From: Legionella sp.
GTDB lineage: Bacteria; Pseudomonadota; Gammaproteobacteria; Legionellales; Legionellaceae
DNA length: 32,447 nt
Reading direction: 5' to 3'
Assembly (NCBI GenBank): GCA_009995425.1
Contig: JAACPN010000020.1
Coordinates: forward strand, 1-32,447
The notes under the pieces were generated by a model, which saw only the letters and a program-made list of their open reading frames with translations, had not been told where the DNA came from and did not search any database. This document shows, piece after piece, positions 19,801-27,496 of this stretch (within the stretch, counting starts at the first letter, position 1; each line of letters opens with the position of its first letter). Both the position numbers and the translations under genes were made by a program.

Positions 19801-21062
19801 GCTAAATTGCTGGGCGCATTGTCTTGTTCTGAGAGACGAATCCTTGCTGCGATTTGTATGGTAACAAAACGCCATGTACCATCATCTTGGCGACCATAGA
19901 GGTGATACTGGTCATCTGCATGAACCAGCATGGGTTGCCCCTCTTGCTTATGATCCAAAGCTTTCGCTTCATCAAAACTTCGTTGCCGCAAGAGTGTTAA
20001 AGGATAACGCGCGGGTGTTTGATCATTACACAATTTTTTTATATTTTTTTCACCTTCTTCGTAGCGGTTCACACAATACAGCCCCGCATCAGCACCTGTA
20101 GTGACGATGACATAACCAAGCTTACGTTCCTCACCCATTATTTGGTCAAGAGTATCAGACGTGGGCTTACCCTCTGCGTACTGTATACTCATCGGATTTA
20201 AACGACGATAATAATCAATAAATGTCGGAATAGCTGTATACGCTGCCTCACCAACATCCGTCTCTTTGCCGAATCCACCATGCGCATCATTGGTTTTCAA
20301 AACAGGTATGAGCGTATTGAGTTGCCCTAACAACGTGGCTTTATCCGTTGCGGCAGCCCAATAGCGTTGATAAGCATTGTACAAGAGGCGTGACTCGGGA
20401 GAATAATCATACAAACGCATCAAATCTGGCTTTGACACAAATTTATGCTTCTGTTCTGTATCTGATGTATTGTAATATGGATTAAAAAGTCCATTCACTG
20501 TTTTATAGTTAATTTCATCCTCAGTTGGAGCTTCAATCACCTTTGCATCATCTAAAACCATTTTTGCAGGAATAAGATACTGGCCACTTTCATCGATGAT
20601 GTGGGTGGCTAATACAGTCTGTAAGTCTTGGTTATCAAGATTTTGATCTTCTTCGGTAAAATGTTGGGTGTAGACTCCCGGTAGTAAATAACCTATCGCA
20701 GGTGCTTTATCCCTTTCACTTAAACGCTCCGCAAGATTAACCAATAACTGGGTAACAGGGTGATTCGGTAATGCCGTGTACGACAGGCTTGTTTGGCCAA
20801 AAATTTCCCAATGCTTCTTCAGGTAGTCAATCAACGCCGTTTTTAGCACATCATCATGCTGATCGTTTGATGCAACAAGTATTTTGCCCAGTTCGCTCTT
20901 TACGTAGTCTACGTACTTTTCGCTGCATTCTTTTTGAAAAATTCTATTAATATTGAATACTATATTCTCCTGATTGTTTTCTAAAAGCTGATCTTGATAG
21001 GCTACGTCTGGTTCGCGTATAAGGTTATTTAACTCTTCCTGTGTTAACAAATTATTCGGCAT
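16812..21062 (-). CDS. large helical-repeat protein, candidate host-directed effector
   Basis: I do not recognise a named protein. ATG 21062 is chosen because AAGGAG lies 6 nt upstream; the frame opens 8 codons earlier at GTG. It gives 1416 residues without signal peptide. Residues 1-690 are mixed; about 315-400 hold beta-rich stretches (GYVIVTTGADAGLYCVN, MLVHADDQYHLYG). Residues about 700-1165 form an alpha-helical solenoid of roughly 33-residue units with the pattern LPxIIKxxxDLGxVL, seen at 713, 748, 913, 947, 981, 1014, 1047, 1083, 1115 and 1147. Then comes a MEK tandem (about 1213-1226), a hydrophobic patch DFLGVMAFVHWLVGGAW (1245-1261), and a second module like the first (LIGQHAERTLYYVDYSGEK). 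Size, repeats and soluble character resemble large Dot/Icm-type effectors of Legionellales, but this is inference. No catalytic motif was found. Confidence 0.7.
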   Translation of the reverse strand: MPNNLLTQEELNNLIREPDVAYQDQLLENNQENIVFNINRIFQKECSEKYVDYVKSELGKILVASNDQHDDVLKTALIDYLKKHWEIFGQTSLSYTALPNHPVTQLLVNLAERLSERDKAPAIGYLLPGVYTQHFTEEDQNLDNQDLQTVLATHIIDESGQYLIPAKMVLDDAKVIEAPTEDEINYKTVNGLFNPYYNTSDTEQKHKFVSKPDLMRLYDYSPESRLLYNAYQRYWAAATDKATLLGQLNTLIPVLKTNDAHGGFGKETDVGEAAYTAIPTFIDYYRRLNPMSIQYAEGKPTSDTLDQIMGEERKLGYVIVTTGADAGLYCVNRYEEGEKNIKKLCNDQTPARYPLTLLRQRSFDEAKALDHKQEGQPMLVHADDQYHLYGRQDDGTWRFVTIQIAARIRLSEQDNAPSNLALGNVPVAIYEAIDQAKAHIEEKTMLSALIEACQATITCSNEQLNIIHAHTGHMDLTEFSNVPESVRIPIADAWDFIQNPARNLTATETTETCIGTIREHLETAVQQHTDVLDTIQWSEVDKKYNLQACKEKLAEARRAFDQSNIQGQDFLLPTPQMLTTINHPLHIRTDDKFEWFCHFPSDVMQAFFKNENEDSPKKYFQQHYLDFQKFGQLLLKVPASAFPVLLDNRVPPLSNSNWGQLMQFMTDEAKKDALLDWRLLKQPENVFDFTGVIEYSPTPLLREIAFNTWKGDLPALIRSAGDLSHVLGCLELNDSQKEFVFEQVKNRLTDMISNSRAALAIIEPLNASQRNVVFDIVINNVDRNISLILECLDRDPELKETKNGQDVIARIDDCAQLGNVLTYFDENQRDVLFNKIMESKVPCSIFVYSIHTFVGWLRSLNDEQRGVVLTAVGVKRLLKLLGNEYPYYYLLGILKVLNNTQCVWVLNDLGDNLPNIIKDTQQLGFILNLLDEPSKYGILLEALENNLPTFFQDENACRNMMSMIKDESKKVATFEALKPYLQNIIKNNDAFLGFFDSLPSSTREDFIKGLQGSLSEYIDTSEELGEVLQHLSNDRISSVLLTLKDKLPDIVKNGKDLGNVLKFISHNKQPECNTILEAFEERLPEIIKTSENLVEVLCEQNEGKLFVFNALREQVLRVIRTPYDLAKLINSRYIPKDAIFKLLGDKLPIILATQQDLNLLNEFLLSSVISGTNLQLIKNEMNFIRAQWKRIPEPSQIHEPPPINKHEVRSQRTEKMEKMEKMEKIDEKLTSYIETRQGQYTFHWDFLGVMAFVHWLVGGAWIKSKDTKIAAATYARHAHQNSAESLVTLKEFKKEPTKEQLNQNHQNTYLLIGQHAERTLYYVDYSGEKTAVGIKNMDDVIKYFNHSDYGRQFTYDEIHQGLSKHIHGMLPTDAQLKALQDGSLGEIVRQKGLDETILSGTKRIDETNPGPTQGFS
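17390..17425. repeat. in-frame 9-bp tandem repeat in the solenoid gene
   Basis: Three perfect copies of TTTTTTCCA (17390-17398, 17399-17407, 17408-17416) and a fourth partial copy ending CTG (17417-17425). On the coding strand this encodes EKM EKM EKM-type repeats. Since the unit is 9 bp, slippage would change protein length but not reading frame. Confidence 0.9.
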
Positions 21063-21111
21063 ACATCTCTCCTTCAAATGAGTCACAATATATAAGCAAG
21101 CATAGCATAAT

Positions 21112-24100
21112 TTAAACGCTTTTATTGAAACCCTCTTTTTTTTCTATCGTTTTGGCTAAGACCATATCTGTTATTTCTTCTTTTAACGCTTTCTGAATTT
21201 CGTCAGCCTTCTTATTTAGATGCGCAAAAAATATACTTTTCTCAGGTACACGCTTCAATAAAACCTGGTTTAAACCGTAATATTTTGTCTCAGGTGTGTT
21301 TGCAAATAATAAACAAAAAAACCGCTGAGCCGCGTCGCTGATTGAAGCATTTTTCTTCAAGCTTTTTAATACATCCCATACCTCGCTTCGACGCTGAATG
21401 CATAACGACATTAATCCTGGTGAATTATTTAGCAACTCACTCACACCAAGAAATTCATTTCTAACAAAATGCGTTAAAACATGACGATGATCTAATAACA
21501 TACTCAACATATCTTTATGTGTGGAAAATGTATTAACCACCTGATCAAATACAACACGATCAAAAAAAATTCCATTTGGATCAAATTGCATATGCGGTTC
21601 ATGGGTTTCATCAAGTAACATGCGAACAATCTCTCTATGATTATTGATGATCGCAGACGTCAACACCGTCGTATGATCCACAGCTACGTACTCTAAATTA
21701 AGAGGTCGTCCTGCGTTCAATAATGCACGAACACAGTCAACACGGCCCTCCTGGGCCGCACAGGCGATTGCAGTAAAACCTTGGTGATCGACATAATTTA
21801 AATCAACACGATCACCCATGTGAAGCAACATGTTCAGCATATCTAGATGACCTTTTTGAGCGACAATCATTGCGACTGTAAAACCATCATTATCTGAAAC
21901 ATTGAGATCTATCCGATCTCCCATAGAAAGCAATTCTCTAAAAATATCTAAGTTACCTATGCTTGCTGCAAGATGCAACGCCGTCGTACCCTGAGCATGC
22001 ACAGCATTCAAATCAACACGATCGCCCATCTTGAGCAATTCAGTAACCAGTGCTATATCATGATACGATATGGCAAGCATCAAGGGAGTAAAACCCGTGC
22101 TATATTTTTGATTTAAATCAACGCGTGGATTGTTTATCAACGATTTTATTAGGTTAAAACTTTTTTTGTGTATGATGCATTTCAGTAACTCATCGCCTCG
22201 CGACCTATCAAAAACAACCCGAGAAGGAGCTATCGCTATCTGCTTAGGCGGTGATTTCTTAGACAGTGATTTCTTTTTAAGGGATAGTGCTTCGTAGTTC
22301 GGTGTCCGTACTTCACGTTGTACCTGCATCTGTGCGCGAAGACGTTCAGCAATCGCATGATTTCCGTGCAACGCTTGTGTTCTTGCCATCGCCTCCCTAT
22401 CTTCTTGCGATGTTGTCGGAAAAGACTCAATGGGCACAATTTTTTCAACTTTATCTCCCGGCATCGTGCCCCAATACGCATTGGGTGCATCAACAACCAC
22501 CAAGGTATCTTGTGCTCGTGAACACGCGGTAAAGATACGGTGGACCCAAGGCGCATCCTGATGACCTGACTTATTTTTTGAGCGATGCTGGTTGCTCGAT
22601 GAAGCCTTATCACTCAATTGAGACGACACTTGTTTTATCCTACGCTGAGATACCTCATCCGCTAAAAGCTTATACACAACCACGGTATGAAATTCCTGAC
22701 CTTGAATTTCTTCCGGTGTAAAAACAAGCGGTGTATTAAATACACGTCGTGCTTCGTCCACATAGGCTTGATGGGTCACAACGGCTAAATGCACCCCTTC
22801 CGCACGCGACAAAAGCCAGTCGGCACCTGAAACATCCTTGGGTGATAATCTATAAAATTGGCCTCCTTCCGTATCGTTCATCGTCGTGATCGCCGAAGCT
22901 TCATATTTATCAACTTTTCCTCCAAGAATGCATCGATTATTTTCAAGTATTTGCGTTAACACCTCGGCAATTTTAGGTTTACAACGATATGTTTTATCCA
23001 ACGTACACGTTTGAATGCCTATGTCTCTTAATTCAAGCTCAAGTAAAACACGTGATGAATATTGATCAACAAGATTTTGATGCGCATCCATACAATATAA
23101 AATAGCATTATTTTTAACCAACGCCGTCAGTAATTTATTTTGTAGCAACGAAAAACGCTGCCCTTCATCCACCATGATAAAATCATAACGCGCCTCATCA
23201 GGAAAATCAGCACGCCAAGGCGACAAAGCAAGATCAACATGCCTTGGCTGTAAATAGTTTAAATAACGTAAATAGCTCGTGTATAAGGCATCTCGAGCAG
23301 AGCCGCGAGGAATCGAGGACTGACGCTCACCTAAATGAGCATAAGCTTCGCGTGATAAACCTGAACAGATTCGAAATTCTTGATAATAGGCATCCGCCGT
23401 TTGCAAAAAAATCGCGTCATTTTTTTTCAAATTTAACCACCAGGCCTCAAAAAAAGCTTGGGTAACCGTCGCTTTTTCATCTTGATGAAGATCAGAAAAA
23501 ACATCTGCATACGTTTTAAACTCAACTGCATCAGGCGCATCCGGTGAAAAATAGTTGTTCCAATTATGCCGCATGACATCAACCAGTGATCGCTCTTCAG
23601 TCACGTATAAACAACGAAACGATGCATCATGGGATTGTGCTTGAAGCCATGCTTTAATCATACCCAGCCCCACATACGTTTTACCTGAGCCTGCCGCTCC
23701 GTTTAAAATCAGTGGTAATTGTCTTTGATGAACAATCGCATCTTGGGTTTCCGTAAAATGAATAAACTGACGGTTGTAATAATCCAGTCTAATCGATTGT
23801 ACAGGCCCTACGGGTTCCGGACAAAACGAGGGTTGTTCGTTCGAATTTTCTATCGGTATAAATAACGTTGATTCGTCTACGTGCTCAAGATAATCTTTCA
23901 AAACGCCTGTCTTTAAAAAACGTGCCGTTTTATATTCATGATTTGGAAGGTGCTCAAGAACATGTAACGAGCCTTTGTGCGTTGTAAATAATAAGCGAGC
24001 TTTTTGAGTTAAGCGATAGCTATAAATAATCGGCGACGATTGGCCTCGAAGTTTTTCTAAATCATGTGGGTTATAATCACCCGTCAATAAAGCTTGAATC

Positions 24101-24162
24101 GTTTCTGCATGATTCTCCAATAACAACTCAGATCCTGAGGCCCCACTCCAATAATAAATCAT
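21112..24162 (-). CDS. YoeB-like module + SF1 helicase + ankyrin repeat fusion protein
   Basis: A 1016-residue protein in three parts. Residues 1-85 resemble a RelE/YoeB toxin fold: MIYYWS opens like YoeB, then LEKLRG, YSYRLTQKARLLF (48-60, Arg56) and NHEY (74-77). Residues about 140-560 are a UvrD/Rep-like superfamily I helicase: Walker A GAAGSGKT (155-162), Walker B MVDEGQ (330-335), TYRC (391-394), EEIQGQEF (484-491) and TACSRA (545-550). Residues about 654-852 hold about six ankyrin repeats, three sharing MGDR(V/I)DLN loops at 35-residue spacing. The rest is helical. The frame opens at TTG 24192; ATG 24162 is chosen since it begins the YoeB-like strand and has GGTGAT upstream. Ankyrin repeats suggest a host or protein partner. 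It could be a secreted effector or a toxin-antitoxin-like or defence factor; the sequence does not decide. Confidence 0.72.
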   Translation of the reverse strand: MIYYWSGASGSELLLENHAETIQALLTGDYNPHDLEKLRGQSSPIIYSYRLTQKARLLFTTHKGSLHVLEHLPNHEYKTARFLKTGVLKDYLEHVDESTLFIPIENSNEQPSFCPEPVGPVQSIRLDYYNRQFIHFTETQDAIVHQRQLPLILNGAAGSGKTYVGLGMIKAWLQAQSHDASFRCLYVTEERSLVDVMRHNWNNYFSPDAPDAVEFKTYADVFSDLHQDEKATVTQAFFEAWWLNLKKNDAIFLQTADAYYQEFRICSGLSREAYAHLGERQSSIPRGSARDALYTSYLRYLNYLQPRHVDLALSPWRADFPDEARYDFIMVDEGQRFSLLQNKLLTALVKNNAILYCMDAHQNLVDQYSSRVLLELELRDIGIQTCTLDKTYRCKPKIAEVLTQILENNRCILGGKVDKYEASAITTMNDTEGGQFYRLSPKDVSGADWLLSRAEGVHLAVVTHQAYVDEARRVFNTPLVFTPEEIQGQEFHTVVVYKLLADEVSQRRIKQVSSQLSDKASSSNQHRSKNKSGHQDAPWVHRIFTACSRAQDTLVVVDAPNAYWGTMPGDKVEKIVPIESFPTTSQEDREAMARTQALHGNHAIAERLRAQMQVQREVRTPNYEALSLKKKSLSKKSPPKQIAIAPSRVVFDRSRGDELLKCIIHKKSFNLIKSLINNPRVDLNQKYSTGFTPLMLAISYHDIALVTELLKMGDRVDLNAVHAQGTTALHLAASIGNLDIFRELLSMGDRIDLNVSDNDGFTVAMIVAQKGHLDMLNMLLHMGDRVDLNYVDHQGFTAIACAAQEGRVDCVRALLNAGRPLNLEYVAVDHTTVLTSAIINNHREIVRMLLDETHEPHMQFDPNGIFFDRVVFDQVVNTFSTHKDMLSMLLDHRHVLTHFVRNEFLGVSELLNNSPGLMSLCIQRRSEVWDVLKSLKKNASISDAAQRFFCLLFANTPETKYYGLNQVLLKRVPEKSIFFAHLNKKADEIQKALKEEITDMVLAKTIEKKEGFNKSV

Positions 24163-24200
24163 TACCATCACCGAAAAGTAAAATTCAAACAAAAAAACAC

Positions 24201-24229
24201 ATTGTACTTTAAAAAGTCATGGTAATAAA
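24201..24229 (-). promoter_or_regulatory. possible promoter for the helicase-ankyrin gene
   Basis: Read on the minus strand, TTTATT (24229-24224) and TACAAT (24206-24201) are 17 nt apart. The -10 matches consensus at five of six bases; the -35 is poor. It lies about 40 nt upstream of the chosen ATG, between rsmJ and the fusion gene. Confidence 0.3.
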
Positions 24230-24243
24230 GCGCTTAAAGTGTA

Positions 24244-24885
24244 TTAATTAACCAGATACACATCAAACCGAACCGTTTTACCTGAAATTGCATAATCAGG
24301 TTTAAGTAGCGCAGAAAGGCGAGCGGGCCATTTAACCACCACACGCCGCCGTGTTCTTGTCTGTGCGATTTCAAGTAAGCTCAGTGCATCATCATCGGGA
24401 CCGAGTAGTGCTTGCAACGCATATAAATCTTTTTTAACTTTGGCACGTTTATTACGCGCCGGATGCATGGGATCTAAATAAATCACATCAGGATAATCTT
24501 CTTCTGCCAGTGACAAAAGATAGCTTTGTGCTTCACAACCCTGTAATTTTAAATTTAAAGCCATGTTTTGATGAGCATGCAGGCGAGCCAAGCCATCTTG
24601 AAGTAATGCCGCGAGCATGGGTTCTCGCTCCAGCATAAGCACCTCGGCACCCGTTGACGCGAGTACTGCCGCATCGCGCCCCCACCCGGCCGTTGCGTCA
24701 ATCACGCGCATGTTAGGCTTTAATTTACAAGCACGTAATACTTCTGGTTTTTTTACACCTGGCCGACATCGTTTTGAAATCACATCTTCAAAATCAACAG
24801 AGATAGGTGAAAAATCAGGCATACACAACGCAAGCCCTAATGGTGTTAATTCAAGGCGTGGCTCTAGATTGCGGACGTTTGACAT
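24244..24885 (-). CDS. rsmJ: 16S rRNA (guanine-N2-)-methyltransferase RsmJ
   Basis: RsmJ methylates G1516 of 16S rRNA using S-adenosylmethionine. The SAM-binding DATAGWGRDA (63-72), VLMLEREPMLAALLQDGLAR and the YLDPMHP catalytic-site motif (136-142) followed by K-x-x-VKKDL and VVVKWP match the family well. At 213 residues it lacks roughly the first 35-40 residues of the E. coli enzyme (250 residues), so its N-terminal domain is reduced. ATG 24885 lies inside the end of gmhB (22-nt overlap), so translation is likely coupled. It is the last gene of the dsb-glyQ-glyS-gmhB-rsmJ run. Confidence 0.93.
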   Translation of the reverse strand: MSNVRNLEPRLELTPLGLALCMPDFSPISVDFEDVISKRCRPGVKKPEVLRACKLKPNMRVIDATAGWGRDAAVLASTGAEVLMLEREPMLAALLQDGLARLHAHQNMALNLKLQGCEAQSYLLSLAEEDYPDVIYLDPMHPARNKRAKVKKDLYALQALLGPDDDALSLLEIAQTRTRRRVVVKWPARLSALLKPDYAISGKTVRFDVYLVN

Positions 24886-25418
24886 ACAGGCATCAAAATT
24901 TCATCCACGCAATCCGCAAGCGAGGCGAACCGAGGAACATCCGAAAAGTTCTCCAGCTGTGTATGATTCGTCATAGGCGAATGCACGAGCATAGGGCGAA
25001 CACCCGCGGCCTTCGCCGCTAAAATATCCGTAATACGATCGCCGACCATCATCGCGTGCTGGAGGCTTAGCCCTAACTTTTTTGAAATCGTGTACAACAT
25101 ACCCGGCTGAGGCTTGCGACATGCGCAACCAGCATCTGGCATATGAGGACAATACGCCGTAAAAGCAATATCGCCCCCTGCGGCTTCAACATGCCGAACC
25201 ATTTTGTCATGAATGGCCGCAAGTATGGCCTCATCATACAAGCCACGCGAAATGCCCGATTGATTGGTGGCCACAGCCACGGTATAACCTGCTTGATTCA
25301 AACGGACGATGGCTTGAATGCTTCCTGGCAAAAATAAAAATTCATCAGGCGATTTAATATACGCCATCGAATCCTGATTAATGACACCATCTCTGTCTAG
25401 AATAATAAGTTTATTCAT
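24864..25418 (-). CDS. gmhB: D-glycero-beta-D-manno-heptose 1,7-bisphosphate 7-phosphatase
   Basis: GmhB is a cytoplasmic HAD-family phosphatase in ADP-heptose synthesis for the LPS inner core. Seen are the HAD nucleophile motif DRDGVIN (8-14), ATNQSG (50-55), the zinc-binding set CPHMPDAGCAC (Cys90, His92, Cys98, Cys100) followed by RKPQPG, and VGDRITD (125-131). At 184 residues it has family length. Its ATG overlaps the TGA of glyS (ATGA) and its end overlaps rsmJ by 22 nt. The gmhB-after-glyS arrangement occurs in several gammaproteobacteria. Confidence 0.95.
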   Translation of the reverse strand: MNKLIILDRDGVINQDSMAYIKSPDEFLFLPGSIQAIVRLNQAGYTVAVATNQSGISRGLYDEAILAAIHDKMVRHVEAAGGDIAFTAYCPHMPDAGCACRKPQPGMLYTISKKLGLSLQHAMMVGDRITDILAAKAAGVRPMLVHSPMTNHTQLENFSDVPRFASLADCVDEILMPVCQTSAI

Positions 25419-27496
25419 AGCACCTGCGGTAAAAGTGACATATCAGCTACACATTGCAATAAAGCCTGCAAGCGCGCTAATAAACGCAATCGATTTGTTT
25501 GAATAGTCGCATCTTCGACCATCACCATCACGTGTTCAAAAAACGCGTTCACGGGCTCACGTAACGACGTCAGTTCTACTAAAATATCACCGTAGTGCGC
25601 CTGGGTATAGAGCTCGGCAACCACCACCTCCAGTTGACTAATGCGTATAAACAACGCGCGCTCGGGCGCATCTTGAAATAACGATTCATCCACAAGCTGG
25701 GTATCGTCTTGTATGACGGATTCATGATTTAAAAGCTTGTTCACACGCTTGCACGCCGCCGCTAAAATTTTAGCCTCAGGCTGCTGCATAAAGCGTTCTA
25801 AGGCTAAAATACGTGTATTCAAATCACGTAAGCAATCCGATTGCTTGGCAAGTGCCGCATTCACCAATTCAGCCACATGGCTCACCGTATGATAAAATGC
25901 TGGTAGGCGACCTAATATAAACGCTTTGACCGCAGGTAAGAGCGTTTCATCAGCTAAAAACCGCGTGCCATAGGCACAACGTGCCGCATTGAGTAACGAA
26001 CCAAGCCCAACAGACACCGGCAAGGCCCCCAATAAACGCACGATGGCTAAAGCATGCCGACGTAATTTAAACGGATCGTTCTCGCCAGTGGGCTTTAGAC
26101 CAATGGCAAATGTACCGACCAGTGTATCGACGCGATCAGCAAGAGACAAAGCCATACTCAACGGTGATTTTGGTAAGTCATCTGAAGAGAATCGAGGTAA
26201 ATAGTGTTCTTGCAAGGCCGTCGCTACGGCCGATGTTTCACCATCACGTTGAGCGTAATAATACCCCATCGTACCTTGTAATTCAGGAAACTCACCGACC
26301 ATTCCCGTCAGTAAATCACATTTACATAATAAAGCAGCTCGTGAAGCATCCGCTGCATCTAGGGCCAACGGCTCGACCAAATGACTCATGATGGCTTCGA
26401 TTCGTGCGGTTTTATCACGTAAACTGCCGAGCTTAGCTTGAAATACCACGTTCTCAGTGGCTTTAACGCGATCATGCAGTGATTGTTTTTGATCTTCAGC
26501 GAAGAAAAATTCAGCATCACTCAAACGCGCTTTCATCACCGTTTCGTTGCCTTGAATTACATGCTCGGGCGATGTGCTTTGAATATTCGACACCGTCACA
26601 AAATAAGGCAGTAAAGCACCTTGTTGATCTCGAACAGCAAAACATTTTTGATGAGATTGCATCGATTCAATCAAGACTTCAGGTGGAATTTCAAGAAATT
26701 TAGGCTCAAATTTTACAAGCAGCGCGGTTGGCCATTCGACAATGGATGCCACTTCATCCAACAATGCTTCGGGCATGACGGCTTCTGCATCAATCGGCAC
26801 AAGCACGTCTGTTACCGATTGAATGATGGCATCACGTCGGGCTTTAAAATCAACCATCACTGAGGCGCCTCGAAGGCATGCTTCATAATCTTTCGGCTGA
26901 TGAATTTTAATGGCTTCTGGGTGATGGTAGCGATGACCATAACTTAGATTGCTCGCCTCGCACCCAAATATTTCAAGTTTAACAACATCTTCGCCAAACA
27001 AAAGCATAGCCCAATGTACTGGCCGAACAAAAGCCAGGCTTCCGCTTCCCCAGCGCATAGGTTTAGCTATCGGTAAGCCCATCACGGCATCATGTATAAT
27101 ATCGGGCAAAAGTTCCGTAGTCAGCACAGCAGGCATCATCACGTGATACGCAAAACGACGGCCTTTGGGTGTATCAAGCACCACCAGATCATTCACATCA
27201 ACTTGGCATGATCGCGCAAAACCAAGCAAGGCTTTTGAGGGCGTGCCATCGGCCTGAAGCCCCGCATCTTCGCGTGGACCAAGACGCTCAACGGCATGAC
27301 TCGCTTGCTCTCGCTGCACATCATGAATGCGCACGGCCAACCGACGTGGTGTTGAAAACGCATGAACTGCACCATGCATTAATCGCGCCTTAGCCAAGCC
27401 TGCTGTGATGCGTTCAGCCAAAGCTTCTGCTAAGGGAAAAACAGAACCAGAAGGTAACTCTTCTGTTCCCAATTCAAATAATAAATCGTGTGACAT
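25415..27496 (-). CDS. glyS: glycyl-tRNA synthetase beta subunit
   Basis: GlyS is the tRNA-binding subunit of the bacterial alpha2-beta2 glycyl-tRNA synthetase. The N-terminus SHDLLFELGTEELPSG, LSDAEFFFAEDQK, FQAKLGSLRDKTARI, GEFPELQGTMGYYYA and SLADRVDTLVGTFAIGLKPT (HD-like region) are the conserved blocks; 693 residues is normal. A TTG one codon upstream of the ATG exists, but ATG 27496 gives the conserved N-terminus and overlaps the glyQ stop as TGATG. The end overlaps gmhB by 4 nt. Confidence 0.97.
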   Translation of the reverse strand: MSHDLLFELGTEELPSGSVFPLAEALAERITAGLAKARLMHGAVHAFSTPRRLAVRIHDVQREQASHAVERLGPREDAGLQADGTPSKALLGFARSCQVDVNDLVVLDTPKGRRFAYHVMMPAVLTTELLPDIIHDAVMGLPIAKPMRWGSGSLAFVRPVHWAMLLFGEDVVKLEIFGCEASNLSYGHRYHHPEAIKIHQPKDYEACLRGASVMVDFKARRDAIIQSVTDVLVPIDAEAVMPEALLDEVASIVEWPTALLVKFEPKFLEIPPEVLIESMQSHQKCFAVRDQQGALLPYFVTVSNIQSTSPEHVIQGNETVMKARLSDAEFFFAEDQKQSLHDRVKATENVVFQAKLGSLRDKTARIEAIMSHLVEPLALDAADASRAALLCKCDLLTGMVGEFPELQGTMGYYYAQRDGETSAVATALQEHYLPRFSSDDLPKSPLSMALSLADRVDTLVGTFAIGLKPTGENDPFKLRRHALAIVRLLGALPVSVGLGSLLNAARCAYGTRFLADETLLPAVKAFILGRLPAFYHTVSHVAELVNAALAKQSDCLRDLNTRILALERFMQQPEAKILAAACKRVNKLLNHESVIQDDTQLVDESLFQDAPERALFIRISQLEVVVAELYTQAHYGDILVELTSLREPVNAFFEHVMVMVEDATIQTNRLRLLARLQALLQCVADMSLLPQVL

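Noticed and set aside
22236..22613. 125-codon minus-strand frame inside the helicase-ankyrin gene
   Set aside because: It is in another frame of the same strand within conserved helicase and linker sequence; no protein-like features.
21112..24162. A simple UvrD paralogue or repair helicase
   Set aside because: Motifs are SF1-like but diverged (DEGQ, TACSRA), the N-terminal module and ankyrin array are foreign to UvrD, and a bona fide uvrD is present at 29252-31432.
14416..24200. Complete insertion sequence, integrase, tRNA or attachment repeats bounding the accessory block
   Set aside because: I saw no transposase, integrase, tRNA fold or flanking direct repeats at either edge.
14416..24243. 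PmrA-type regulatory boxes (tandem CTTAATATT) ahead of the candidate effectors
   Set aside because: Checked the upstream gaps of the effector-like genes by eye and found no convincing tandem match.
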